64,000 nt of DNA from Bacteroidota bacterium. GTDB taxonomy: Bacteria; Bacteroidota; Bacteroidia; Flavobacteriales; Weeksellaceae. Positions 53,237 through 61,414 of this stretch are shown here, in pieces. The first letter of the stretch is position 1; each line of letters opens with the position of its first letter. The stretch is from contig JAFAFC010000007.1 of NCBI GenBank assembly GCA_023423715.1, positions 248,001 to 312,000 on the forward strand, given 5' to 3'. The notes under the pieces are model-generated. The model did not search any database and had not been told where the DNA came from. It saw nothing but the letters and a program-made list of their open reading frames with translations. The position numbers and the translations under genes were made by a program.

Positions 53237-54424
53237 ATGAAAGTAGTAGTAGGATTGTCCGGTGGTGTTGATAGTAGTGTAGCAGCGTATCTGTTGCAGC
53301 AACAAGGTCACGAAGTGATTGGCCTTTTTATGCGAAATTGGAATGATGCATCCGTTACGTTGGAAGATGAATGTCCTTGGATTGAGGATAGCAATGATGC
53401 TTTGATGGTAGCCAAAAAACTTGGAATTCCGTTTCAGGTGATCGATATGAGCGAATTGTATAAAGAGCGCATTGTTGATTATATGTTCGCCGAATATGAA
53501 AAGGGTAGAACGCCAAATCCTGATGTTTTATGCAACCGTGAAGTGAAGTTTGATGTGTTTTTAAAAACGGCCTTATCGCTTGGTGCTGAGAAAGTTGCAA
53601 CGGGTCATTATGCGCGTGTGAATTCTCACTTTGATGAATCTGGAAATGAGGTTTTTCATCTTTTAGCGGGTAAGGATAACAATAAAGATCAGTCGTATTT
53701 TCTTTGTCAGCTGAATCAAGATCAGCTTTCTAAAGCATTGTTCCCTATTGGAGAATTAACAAAACCCGAAGTTCGTGAAATTGCGAAAGAAATAGGATTG
53801 GTTACTGCAGATAAAAAGGATTCGCAAGGTTTATGTTTTATCGGGAAGGTAAGTTTACCCGAATTCCTAAAACAACAATTAAAGCCAAAAGAAGGTGAAA
53901 TTGTAGAAATTTTTAATGATTTTGAAGCTTTTCATCAAGAAAAGCCGCATTTTTCATCAAAAGAAGAAGAATTGGCTTTCCTTTCGAAAAAAATTGAATA
54001 TCAAAAATCGGATGGAAAAGTTATTGGAAAGCATCAAGGTGCGCAATATTATACGATTGGTCAAAGTAAAGGATTGGGAATCGGCGGTCATAAAGAATCG
54101 TGTTTCTGTATTCATCGCGATATGGAAAACAATATTCTGTTTGTTGGCGAAGGACGAAATTTTCCAGGATTATTTTACAAAGCTTTGAAAATCAATAACG
54201 ATGAGGTGCATTGGGTACGTGAAGATTTACGCCTAAAAGCGGGAGAGTCTCGAGAGATTATGGCGCGAATTCGATATCGTCAAGGATTGGAAAAAGCGAC
54301 TTTGTATCAATTTGAGGATGCTTGTTATATTGAATTTGAAGTTCCACAATCTGCGGTTGCAGAAGGGCAATTTGCTGCGTGGTATGATGGTGAAGAGTTG
54401 TTAGGAAGCGGAGTTATTTCATAA
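53237..54424 (+). CDS. mnmA: tRNA-specific 2-thiouridylase MnmA
   Basis: Thiolates U34 of Lys, Glu and Gln tRNAs, on the same wobble base that MnmG acts on. The 395-residue protein has the PP-loop GLSGGVDSSVAAYLL at about 5-19, catalytic Cys in DVLCNREVKF and GLCFIGKV, and the YTIGQSKGLGIGG segment. It contains a Bacteroidota-type insertion after IVEIFNDFEAFHQEKP (about residues 223-260), making it longer than the 370-residue E. coli protein. Confidence 0.96.
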   Translation: MKVVVGLSGGVDSSVAAYLLQQQGHEVIGLFMRNWNDASVTLEDECPWIEDSNDALMVAKKLGIPFQVIDMSELYKERIVDYMFAEYEKGRTPNPDVLCNREVKFDVFLKTALSLGAEKVATGHYARVNSHFDESGNEVFHLLAGKDNNKDQSYFLCQLNQDQLSKALFPIGELTKPEVREIAKEIGLVTADKKDSQGLCFIGKVSLPEFLKQQLKPKEGEIVEIFNDFEAFHQEKPHFSSKEEELAFLSKKIEYQKSDGKVIGKHQGAQYYTIGQSKGLGIGGHKESCFCIHRDMENNILFVGEGRNFPGLFYKALKINNDEVHWVREDLRLKAGESREIMARIRYRQGLEKATLYQFEDACYIEFEVPQSAVAEGQFAAWYDGEELLGSGVIS

Positions 54425-54433
54425 AAAAGAGAC

Positions 54434-54464
54434 GTTTTAAATGAAAAAGTTTTACATTTAAAAC
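54434..54464. repeat. perfect 10-bp inverted repeat between mnmA and lipoprotein gene
   Basis: GTTTTAAATG (54434-54443) and CATTTAAAAC (54455-54464) with an 11-base spacer. AT-only apart from the ends, no T-run afterwards. It could be an operator, an RNA hairpin in the lipoprotein leader or a weak terminator. Confidence 0.45.
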
Positions 54465-54477
54465 AAAAAGACATTTT

Positions 54478-54858
54478 ATGAAGAAACTGCTTTTGTTCTC
54501 ATGCCTTGTGCTGATACTTACTTCTTGCGTTGGTGCATCAAAATTTATGGGTACCTACGCAACGGTTTTGGAAATCAAACCACATCAAAAAATTCAAATT
54601 GAACGAATTAAAGAGGATGGAAATTTTTCATTTGAGATTGCAAATAAAGATCAATCAAACAAGCTGATAAAAGTGTATTCTTCTGATGGAAAGCTGCTTC
54701 AAGTGCTTAACTATAAAGAAAGCCTAAAGTTTACGTCCGAAGAAATTAAGGGAATTATCATTGAAAACCCTAATGATGTTCAAGTTAACGCGCAATATTA
54801 TGGTCGTGGAAGAGGCGGAAGCGTTCCAGAACCCGTAATTAAAATAATTGCGGATTAA
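54478..54858 (+). CDS. small lipoprotein of unknown function
   Basis: A 126-residue protein with a lipoprotein signal (MKKLLLFSCLVLILTSC, Cys at 17). The mature part is beta-rich, with HQKIQIERIKEDGNFSFEI. The Gly/Arg-rich stretch YYGRGRGGSVPEP lies near the end. No family recognised. It is convergent with the LytTR regulator: the stops are 1 bp apart with no hairpin between, so the transcripts probably overlap. Confidence 0.75.
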   Translation: MKKLLLFSCLVLILTSCVGASKFMGTYATVLEIKPHQKIQIERIKEDGNFSFEIANKDQSNKLIKVYSSDGKLLQVLNYKESLKFTSEEIKGIIIENPNDVQVNAQYYGRGRGGSVPEPVIKIIAD

Positions 54859-54859
54859 C

Positions 54860-55603
54860 TTAACTAGTAATCCATTCTTTAAAATCTTTTACACGATCCC
54901 GACTAACACTGATTTCTTCCGCTGGTTGAAAATCCAAATCCACTTTGAAAATAGGAGAGGTGTGAATATTTTTGATAGCCTTCAGTCGAATAATAAACTG
55001 TCGGTTGACTCTAAAAAAATCAGCTTCTTCTAACGAGTTTTCCAATTCATCCAAAGTGAAATCCGTTGGGAAAGCTCTTTCGGCAGTTTGTGCGTACACG
55101 ATTTTGTTTTCGCTGTAGAAACAACTCACTTCTTCAATAGGTACGATTTTGAGGTTGTAGCCAATTTTTGCAACAATTCTTGATATTTTCGGTTGATCTT
55201 TTTTGATGAGTTCTTTAAAGTTCAACTGTTTGTAATGTTGATCTTGCGGTGCAAACGATTTGTATTTTTCTATGGCAGCCGAAACGTCTTCTTCCGTTAT
55301 TGGCTTTAATAAATAATCAATTGAATTGAGTTTAAACGCTTTCAACGTATAATTATCAAACGCCGTTGTATAAATGATAAAACTTCGACTTGGAACTTGT
55401 TCAAAAATATCGAAAGATAGACCATCGCCTAAAACAATATCAGAAAATATCAAATCAGGATGCTCATTATTTTGCAAATAATCAACACTTTCTTCTACAG
55501 AGTGTAATGTTGCAAGATGTTCAATATCAGGAAATAAACCTAAAATCCGTTCTAGTTTTCTAGCAGCAGGTTTTTCGTCCTCAATCAAAATTGTTTTTAT
55601 CAT
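54860..55603 (-). CDS. LytTR-family response regulator
   Basis: 247 residues from ATG 55603 (MIKTILIEDEKPAARKLERIL); a longer start in the preceding gene is unlikely. Receiver domain (about 2-118) has the phospho-Asp in DLIFSDIVLGDG and Lys in LLKPITEED. The C-terminal LytTR DNA-binding domain (about 148-245) has KIVPIEEVSCFYSENKIVYA and FFRVNRQFIIRLKAIKNI. Its ATG overlaps the previous 2TM gene's stop (ATGA), so it is translationally coupled to the 2TM/kinase genes. Confidence 0.94.
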   Translation of the reverse strand: MIKTILIEDEKPAARKLERILGLFPDIEHLATLHSVEESVDYLQNNEHPDLIFSDIVLGDGLSFDIFEQVPSRSFIIYTTAFDNYTLKAFKLNSIDYLLKPITEEDVSAAIEKYKSFAPQDQHYKQLNFKELIKKDQPKISRIVAKIGYNLKIVPIEEVSCFYSENKIVYAQTAERAFPTDFTLDELENSLEEADFFRVNRQFIIRLKAIKNIHTSPIFKVDLDFQPAEEISVSRDRVKDFKEWITS

Positions 55604-55881
55604 AAACTTGTTGTCGTTTTTTCCTTTTTCATTAATTCTTGAATCTTTTTCTCTTCCCAATTTCTTCCAGCGAAAAGATAAATGCTATAGCCTAAAATAC
55701 TTATGGTACAACAAACTGTTGGGAACCAAAACCAATGATAATCTGGAGTTGTTTTTATATTTAAAAAGTATAAAAAAGGGACTAATAAAACATAACCAAC
55801 GATCATAATATAGAATGATTTCAGTTCTGTAACACGTTCTTTTGCCCTTTTATAGGATTTGTTTTCGTTTAGGGTTTCCAT
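55600..55881 (-). CDS. 2TM domain protein (copy 2)
   Basis: 93 residues from ATG 55881 (METLNENKSYKRAKERVTELK). Two membrane helices (about 22-40 and 55-72) and the hallmark ends: basic helix with RAKERVTELKSFY before them, and GRNWEEKKIQELMKKEK after. The 2TM family (PF13239) often accompanies LytS/LytTR regulators in Flavobacteriia; function unknown. It overlaps the LytTR gene by 4 bp (ATGA). Longer in-frame start at 55950 would overlap the upstream 2TM gene. Confidence 0.85.
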   Translation of the reverse strand: METLNENKSYKRAKERVTELKSFYIMIVGYVLLVPFLYFLNIKTTPDYHWFWFPTVCCTISILGYSIYLFAGRNWEEKKIQELMKKEKTTTSL

Positions 55882-55885
55882 GATT

Positions 55886-56209
55886 TTAGTTTTTATATTT
55901 TTCCATGAATTCCTGAATCTTCTTTTCTTCCCAGTTCTTGCCCATGACAAAATTAGGAAGAAAGACTACGCCTGCGTGAATCAAAATCACAATTCCCCAT
56001 AAAATGGCCGTTCCAAAAGAATCAATTCCCCAATTTACTTCATGTTTCATATTGGAAATGATGATAATAGCATTAACAATCAGATAGATAAAAAAATGGG
56101 TGTAGAATGATTTTAATTCTCTTAATCTATTTTGAGCTCTCAAATAGCGATGTCTTTCGTTAATATCCGGGAAACGCTCTTCTAGTTCTGGATAATTTGT
56201 ATGTTCCAT
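55886..56209 (-). CDS. 2TM domain protein (copy 1)
   Basis: A 107-residue protein, MEHTNYPELEERFPDINERH. A basic helix (RYLRAQNRLRELKSFYTH) precedes two membrane helices (about 41-57 and 70-90), then KNWEEKKIQEFMEKYKN. Homologous to the free 2TM protein downstream and to the C-terminal domain of the kinase upstream. Gaps: 12 bp after the kinase and 4 bp before the next 2TM start, so one operon. Confidence 0.87.
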   Translation of the reverse strand: MEHTNYPELEERFPDINERHRYLRAQNRLRELKSFYTHFFIYLIVNAIIIISNMKHEVNWGIDSFGTAILWGIVILIHAGVVFLPNFVMGKNWEEKKIQEFMEKYKN

Positions 56210-56221
56210 GGTGATTTCGTT

Positions 56222-57541
56222 TTAGGATTTGTAACGGTCTTTTTCCATAAGTTCTTTAATCTTGCGATCTTCCCAATTTTTTCCAATTCCGAAAACTTGG
56301 AAACCGTGCGAAACGACCCCAATGCCCCAACCCAACATCGGCCACCAAAACCAATGGTATTCGGGTGAAGTTCTCAGATTGACAAAAATTAAAAATGGGA
56401 TGACAAGACAGTAAGAGATGAGGTTTCCGTAAAATCCTTTGATTTCTTTAACACGTTTTACAGCTCGGTCGTATGCTAAAACATCGTTGGTATTCATTTT
56501 ATTTTCCATGGTGGTTATTTTTTCTGTTAAGATGGGTATTAAAACTTTAAAATAATCGTCCGATTGCTCTATGTGGACGTTTTTCTTTGATACAAGCGAA
56601 TATCGCTGAACAATATTGGATAAGCCAATGCCTTCCCGTTCTTTGATAATTTCTCGCACTTGCGTGTTGTTTTGAACACATAAATTTCCATTTTCAGTGA
56701 AAATTTTGATGTGTAATGGTTTTTTTTCGGTTGCGTAATTATGCTTTATCGCATTTTCCAAAAGAAGTTGCAACGAAAGCGGAACAACATAATGGGAAAG
56801 TTGATTGTCTTCTATTTGAAATTCAAACGAAACGCTGTCTTCAAATCGAGTTTTTAATAATTCGCAATAGGTTTTCGCAAAGTTGATTTCCTCGGAAATT
56901 GTCACCAATTCTTTATCTTTTTGATCGAGAACATAGCGATAGATTTTCGACATGTCATTGGTAAATCGTTGGGCTTGTTGCGGGTTTTCTTCAATCAAGG
57001 CATCCAAAACATTTAACGAATTAAATAAAAAATGCGGATCTAGTTGATTTTTAAGGCTTTCAAACTGAGCGTTCGCCGATTTTGCAATAATTTTTTGCTC
57101 GACAACTTGTTTTCTTGCTGACGCCTTCCAAGCCTCCATAAAAGCTTTGGCATGAAGCACTGCGGAAACCATCAGCGAAAGATTTAGGAAAAACCAAATT
57201 CGGAAATTCATCTTTCCATTCCACATATTTTGCGGTTCTTCTCCCTGAATTAGTATGAAATTGACGTAATTGCAAATGTAAACAAGAAGTAAGTTTATAA
57301 TAACTGTAACGATTATCCCGATGTAGGTTCTTTTCTTGGTTTCGATTGTCCATGGGTATTTTTTATTGAGATAATCATTCAAAACCCCATTTCCAACCCC
57401 AAAAGCATACGAATACAAGAAGGAAATTCCCATAGAATAGGCAAAAACTCTTGGTGAGTACTCGTCAGACATGAACAGAAAAGCAAGAATACCAATTGTA
57501 ATTGCGATAACATTAATGCTTATAAACGCTTTTTTATTCAT
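56222..57541 (-). CDS. LytS-type histidine kinase fused to a C-terminal 2TM domain
   Basis: A 439-residue membrane protein. Four N-terminal helices (within about 5-140) come before the His_kinase domain with phospho-acceptor LDPHFLFNSLNVLDALI (about residue 168) and an ATPase N box LLLENAIKHNYA, then GIGLSNIVQRY. After ITTMENKMNTND (about 347) the chain continues as a full 2TM domain (RAVKRVKEIKGFY, two helices, KNWEDRKIKELMEKD). An internal Met at that junction could let the 2TM part also be made alone. The likely partner is the LytTR regulator three genes downstream. Confidence 0.92.
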   Translation of the reverse strand: MNKKAFISINVIAITIGILAFLFMSDEYSPRVFAYSMGISFLYSYAFGVGNGVLNDYLNKKYPWTIETKKRTYIGIIVTVIINLLLVYICNYVNFILIQGEEPQNMWNGKMNFRIWFFLNLSLMVSAVLHAKAFMEAWKASARKQVVEQKIIAKSANAQFESLKNQLDPHFLFNSLNVLDALIEENPQQAQRFTNDMSKIYRYVLDQKDKELVTISEEINFAKTYCELLKTRFEDSVSFEFQIEDNQLSHYVVPLSLQLLLENAIKHNYATEKKPLHIKIFTENGNLCVQNNTQVREIIKEREGIGLSNIVQRYSLVSKKNVHIEQSDDYFKVLIPILTEKITTMENKMNTNDVLAYDRAVKRVKEIKGFYGNLISYCLVIPFLIFVNLRTSPEYHWFWWPMLGWGIGVVSHGFQVFGIGKNWEDRKIKELMEKDRYKS

Positions 57542-57594
57542 GAGAATTTCGACCTTTGATTACTACAATTTTATTCGTTTGAAAAACTCCTAAA

Positions 57595-58239
57595 TTAAGG
57601 TTTTTGCGCTAAAAAATACTCTGCCTCAGTTTTCCCCCAATTTGGCGCTTGTGCATTTGCTGGTTTATAGCTGCCGTATTGTTCGATTGCTTTTTTGAAA
57701 AGTTCAAGTCCTTTTTCTTTGCTTCCACCAAATTGAGCCGGTGTAAAGTAGGTGTCTTCCGCCTTTAACAAGGTAACTCTCGGGTTGGAAGGGTCCAAAG
57801 CTTCCGCTTTTCCTAAAGCTTCATTGGCAGCCATTCCTTCGGTCATATAACGAGACATTGGATCAACCATCATTTTTAGGGAGTGAATCATCTTTTGAAG
57901 AATCAGAATTTCTGCATTGTCTTTGCTTAATGCAGACGCTTGATCTAGGCTTTTTTGTGCTTCCGCAGCAATAGCGTCCAAATCTGATACTTTGTTTTCA
58001 CGCATAAGCATTCTCCCTTTTTGGATTTGTGCAAAAGTAGCGTAGTAATATGGAAGCCATTGTGTTTTTTCCTTTTCGCCAATGCGTTTAAAATCGTTGG
58101 ACAATGCGGTAAATTCATCTTGAGAAAGGTGACTTTCAATTTTAGCAATTTTGCCATTCATTGCTGTTTCATATCCTGTTTGTGCAGAAACGTTTAAGGT
58201 CATTACCATAAACACACCTGCGATCCATAATTTTTTCAT
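57595..58239 (-). CDS. exported helical-repeat protein (paralogue B)
   Basis: 214 residues from ATG 58239 (MKKLWIAGVFMVMTLNVSAQ, signal peptide); a longer in-frame start at 58326 lies upstream of its TACCTTTG -7 element. All-helical, TPR-like, with KEKTQWLPYYYATFAQIQKG, MRENKVSDLDAIAAEAQKSL, ALDPSNPRVTLLKAEDTYFTPAQFGGSKEKGLELFKKA and APNWGKTEAEYFLAQ. Homologous to the upstream gene at 58.3-59.0 kb. Function unknown; linked by position to the TonB receptor and the kinase. Confidence 0.85.
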   Translation of the reverse strand: MKKLWIAGVFMVMTLNVSAQTGYETAMNGKIAKIESHLSQDEFTALSNDFKRIGEKEKTQWLPYYYATFAQIQKGRMLMRENKVSDLDAIAAEAQKSLDQASALSKDNAEILILQKMIHSLKMMVDPMSRYMTEGMAANEALGKAEALDPSNPRVTLLKAEDTYFTPAQFGGSKEKGLELFKKAIEQYGSYKPANAQAPNWGKTEAEYFLAQKP

Positions 58240-58263
58240 TGTGCTGATTTTTAAATTATGAAC

Positions 58264-58271
58264 CAAAGGTA
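58264..58271 (-). promoter_or_regulatory. -7 element TACCTTTG for paralogue B
   Basis: Perfect TAnnTTTG 24 bp before ATG 58239. Confidence 0.5.
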
Positions 58272-58341
58272 AAGGCTTTCGAAAACGAATGATAATTTTT
58301 CTTACCGAAAGGCAATTTTTGAACACTGAATGGTAAAACGC

Positions 58342-59010
58342 TTATTTTTTTGCGGTTTCAAGTAGCTTTTCAACGGTTTCTTTTCCCCAATTTGGATGCA
58401 AATTAGATTCGGGTTTGAAGGTTTCAAACTGCGCCAAAGCCTTCTGTAGTTGTTCTATTCCTTTTTCTTTATTTCCACCATATTGCTTCGATGTAAGAAC
58501 TAAATCTTCACCAATAAGCATGGTAACTCTCGGGTTTTTTGGGAATTTTTTACGCATTTCGGAAACCAGCTGAACCGCCATGGGACCTCCATTTTGATAG
58601 ATTTCGGATGGTTTTATGTATTTTTCAAGCTGATAAATCAACTTTTGTAAAACCAAAATTTCGGGATTGTTTGGGCTTAATTTTTTTGCTGCGTATAGCG
58701 GTTTTTGTGCTTGATAAGCCACATCTTCGATTTCCTTGTTCTTGTTTTCTTGAACCAGAATTTGCCCTTTTAAAATAAGTAAATAAGAAGCATAATAGTA
58801 AGGAAGCCACTCTTTTTTTTCTTTATCCGCCAATTCTAAAAATTCGGCTGAAAGTTGAGTTAGTTGGTCTTGGTTTTGAGAGGTTTTTGCAGCCTCAACA
58901 CGAGAAACTTTTTCACTAAGAAGTTCAAGATATGTAGGTTCTTTCTCTACTTGTGCGGATAGGAGTACAGAAAAAAAGACGCCTAATGCTATACAAAAGG
59001 GTTTCATCAT
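58342..59010 (-). CDS. exported helical-repeat protein (paralogue A)
   Basis: 222 residues, signal peptide MMKPFCIALGVFFSVLLSAQ. Shared blocks with paralogue B include KEKKEWLPYYYASYLLILKG, LSPNNPEILVLQKLIYQLE, NPRVTMLIGEDLVLTSKQYGGNKEKGIEQLQKA and HPNWGKETVEKLLE. The pair clearly arose by duplication and has diverged well below 60% identity by eye. Either of the two N-terminal Met may start it. A TAATTTTG -7 element lies 16 bp upstream. Lies 60 bp after the TonB receptor. Confidence 0.85.
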   Translation of the reverse strand: MMKPFCIALGVFFSVLLSAQVEKEPTYLELLSEKVSRVEAAKTSQNQDQLTQLSAEFLELADKEKKEWLPYYYASYLLILKGQILVQENKNKEIEDVAYQAQKPLYAAKKLSPNNPEILVLQKLIYQLEKYIKPSEIYQNGGPMAVQLVSEMRKKFPKNPRVTMLIGEDLVLTSKQYGGNKEKGIEQLQKALAQFETFKPESNLHPNWGKETVEKLLETAKK

Positions 59011-59026
59011 TGATTGTTTTTCAGGA

Positions 59027-59034
59027 CAAAATTA
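59027..59034 (-). promoter_or_regulatory. -7 element TAATTTTG for paralogue A
   Basis: Perfect TAnnTTTG 16 bp before the ATG. Confidence 0.5.
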
Positions 59035-59070
59035 GAAATTTTTATACTTCAAAGCAAAAACGATGATTTC

Positions 59071-61248
59071 CTATAAATTATTGTTTATCGCATCGTTGGT
59101 TCTATCAACACCAAAACTGATGAATGCACCCACGAATACAAAAGTTTTTACGGGCGGAAGTATTGGCGATTTATATGCACCATTTTGACTGAAATTATAC
59201 CCGTAAATATTATTGTTTCCAAGAATGTTTGAAACACTTAAAACCAAAACAGTAAAGGCTTTTGTATCTTTTTTTCCAAGATTCGGAAGATAGTTCAAAC
59301 TAAAATTCATAGACGAATAGTCTTTTAAACGTCCGTATTCACGCATAATGTTGCTGCCATTTTCAGTAACGATATCGTAATACGGACGTCCACTCGCATA
59401 GTTGTAGGAAATATTAAATCCTGTTTTCCAAGTAGGGACGAATTTCTTTGCGACCAATGAAAGCGTATGTTTTGCGGCGAAATTTGGCGTCATTTTGATT
59501 GGAAAATTTAGGAAATCACGTTGGGTATCCAAATACGAATACGTGATCCAATAATCAATGGTTTTGAAGGTTTTTTTGTCTTTCCAGAAAAACTCTAAAC
59601 CTTTGGCTTGTCCGTTTCCATCATTGTTATAGGCCGTTTGAATGTAATTATCACCTTTGGTTTTTGTTAATTTATCGTAGTTTTTCAAGAAGGCTTCTAG
59701 ACGTAAACTTCGTCCTTCCGAATTTCGTTGAAGTTGAAAAATATAATGTTCCGCTTTTTGAAAAGTCATCGCCGCATCCGAATTTAAATATTTACTTTCT
59801 GGGTTTTGATAAAACAAGCCATATGCAAAAGAGGTCGTCCAATTGGGTGAAATTCGATACGCTAAAGCAAGTCGTGGAGCAAAATTCGATTTATCTAAAA
59901 ATGAAGAGTGTTCGGTTCGTAAACCCAATTTTGCAGAGAAATGATTACTCAAACTCCAATCCGATTCGGCGAAAAAAGAAGAGATTAAGTCACGGTATTT
60001 TTTATTGAAGTTGTTTGATTCGGAAGCGTTATTCAATTCAAAACCAGCTCTAACAATGGTTTTTACGCCTAGTTTTCTATCGACAATTCCTTTCAGATTA
60101 AAGTAATTTCCTTTTTCATTCACATCAAATTCACGAGTCGTTTGATCTTGCTGAAGGTCAAAATTTAAATCATTTTGGTTATTCGCTACAGACGTAGAAA
60201 AGTTTAAGCCGTATTTTCCAACTTTTTCACGGTACGAAAGTGTATGAAATGTGTTGTGCGCGTTTAGGTTAATTTGTTGTTTTCCCAATTCATTTTCCGC
60301 ACGAACAGCCATTTTATTTTGATCGTAGCTTCCGTAATACTTCAACATGCCGCCATTTTTCGTTTTGATTCTAAAATTAGCATCCGCACCAATTCCTTGA
60401 GGCGCTTTTGAAAAATCGGTGTCGAAATTGAGAATCTTTTGCATCAAATCTAAATTGGAATACGAAAGACTCGCTCCATACGAAGAGGTTTTCGACTTCG
60501 ATAATCGCTGCACACTTCCCGACAGAAAAAAGGGTGAAATACCGAAATCGTACGATGATGTATCAGGAAGATCGACACTTTCCAAAATAAGAACTCCGGA
60601 AAGCGCCTGCCCATAAAGCGCTGAATACCCGCCACTAGAAAACACATTTCCTTTGAAAAGAGACGTATTAAAGCGATCGCGACCCGCAATTCCCGGAACA
60701 GAAGATGAAAAATAATTGTTAATTAAGTTTCCATCCATGAAAATTTTACTTTCTGTGCCTGTTCCACCTCGAATGAACAAACCTTCGGATTCGCCAACGC
60801 GTTGTACACCTGGAAGATAATTTAACGCTGAAGTGATTTGACCATCAGCTCCTGCAGTCGTGTAAATATCAAGCGGAGTAAGCAGCGCCGTCGCTCTTTT
60901 CTTATCACTAGCTTCAATCGAGCCTACAGAAATCACCAACGCATCAATTTCATTAAAGGCTTCTTTTAGCGAAATATTTCTATGAATATTTTCATTCTCA
61001 AGCGTTATGCTTTCTGAATAATCAACGAATTTTGGGTTAGTTAAAACCAGTTCGAAATTTCCTTTTTCCGTCGTTTCAAAACTATAATTTCCTTGCTCAT
61101 CGGTGGTTGCGCCATCGTAGGTGTCTTTCAATGTTACCGAAATATCTTTTACGCCTTTGTTTTTATAGGTTACTTTCCCAGAAATTTTTATTTGAGAATT
61201 TCCAAAAACAAAAAGCAGAAAGAGTAAAAAGGAAAATTGAGTTTTCAT
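59071..61248 (-). CDS. TonB-dependent outer-membrane receptor
   Basis: A 725-residue protein with a signal peptide (MKTQFSFLLFLLFVFGNSQ). A carboxypeptidase-regulatory-like domain comes first (about 21-95, KISGKVTYKNKGVKDISVTLKDTYDGATTDEQGNYSF). The plug domain (about 110-230) has LPGVQRVGESEGLFIRGG, and the 22-stranded barrel runs to the C terminus. No SusD partner follows, so glycan import by a Sus-type complex is unlikely. Iron or other small-ligand uptake is possible. A TACTTTTG -7 element lies 19 bp upstream. Neighbours suggest a combined uptake and signalling locus. Confidence 0.92.
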   Translation of the reverse strand: MKTQFSFLLFLLFVFGNSQIKISGKVTYKNKGVKDISVTLKDTYDGATTDEQGNYSFETTEKGNFELVLTNPKFVDYSESITLENENIHRNISLKEAFNEIDALVISVGSIEASDKKRATALLTPLDIYTTAGADGQITSALNYLPGVQRVGESEGLFIRGGTGTESKIFMDGNLINNYFSSSVPGIAGRDRFNTSLFKGNVFSSGGYSALYGQALSGVLILESVDLPDTSSYDFGISPFFLSGSVQRLSKSKTSSYGASLSYSNLDLMQKILNFDTDFSKAPQGIGADANFRIKTKNGGMLKYYGSYDQNKMAVRAENELGKQQINLNAHNTFHTLSYREKVGKYGLNFSTSVANNQNDLNFDLQQDQTTREFDVNEKGNYFNLKGIVDRKLGVKTIVRAGFELNNASESNNFNKKYRDLISSFFAESDWSLSNHFSAKLGLRTEHSSFLDKSNFAPRLALAYRISPNWTTSFAYGLFYQNPESKYLNSDAAMTFQKAEHYIFQLQRNSEGRSLRLEAFLKNYDKLTKTKGDNYIQTAYNNDGNGQAKGLEFFWKDKKTFKTIDYWITYSYLDTQRDFLNFPIKMTPNFAAKHTLSLVAKKFVPTWKTGFNISYNYASGRPYYDIVTENGSNIMREYGRLKDYSSMNFSLNYLPNLGKKDTKAFTVLVLSVSNILGNNNIYGYNFSQNGAYKSPILPPVKTFVFVGAFISFGVDRTNDAINNNL

Positions 61249-61267
61249 ATGGTTTTATTTGTTGTTC

Positions 61268-61275
61268 CAAAAGTA
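61268..61275 (-). promoter_or_regulatory. -7 element TACTTTTG for the TonB-dependent receptor
   Basis: Perfect TAnnTTTG, 19 bp before the ATG. Confidence 0.5.
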
Positions 61276-61380
61276 GATTGTTCCAAGATTTCATGCGAAT
61301 TAATTTTACTGAATGGTAATTTTTTAGTTCTCAATCGTAATTATGTAAAAAAAGGAAAGGAAAACGTCCCTATAATTGGT

Positions 61381-61388
61381 TAAATTTG
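61381..61388 (+). promoter_or_regulatory. -7 element TAAATTTG for the superoxide dismutase
   Basis: Perfect TAnnTTTG, 26 bp before ATG 61415. It rules out a longer in-frame start at 61376. Confidence 0.55.
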
Positions 61389-61414
61389 AAAGTAAATACA
61401 TAAAATATCAACTT

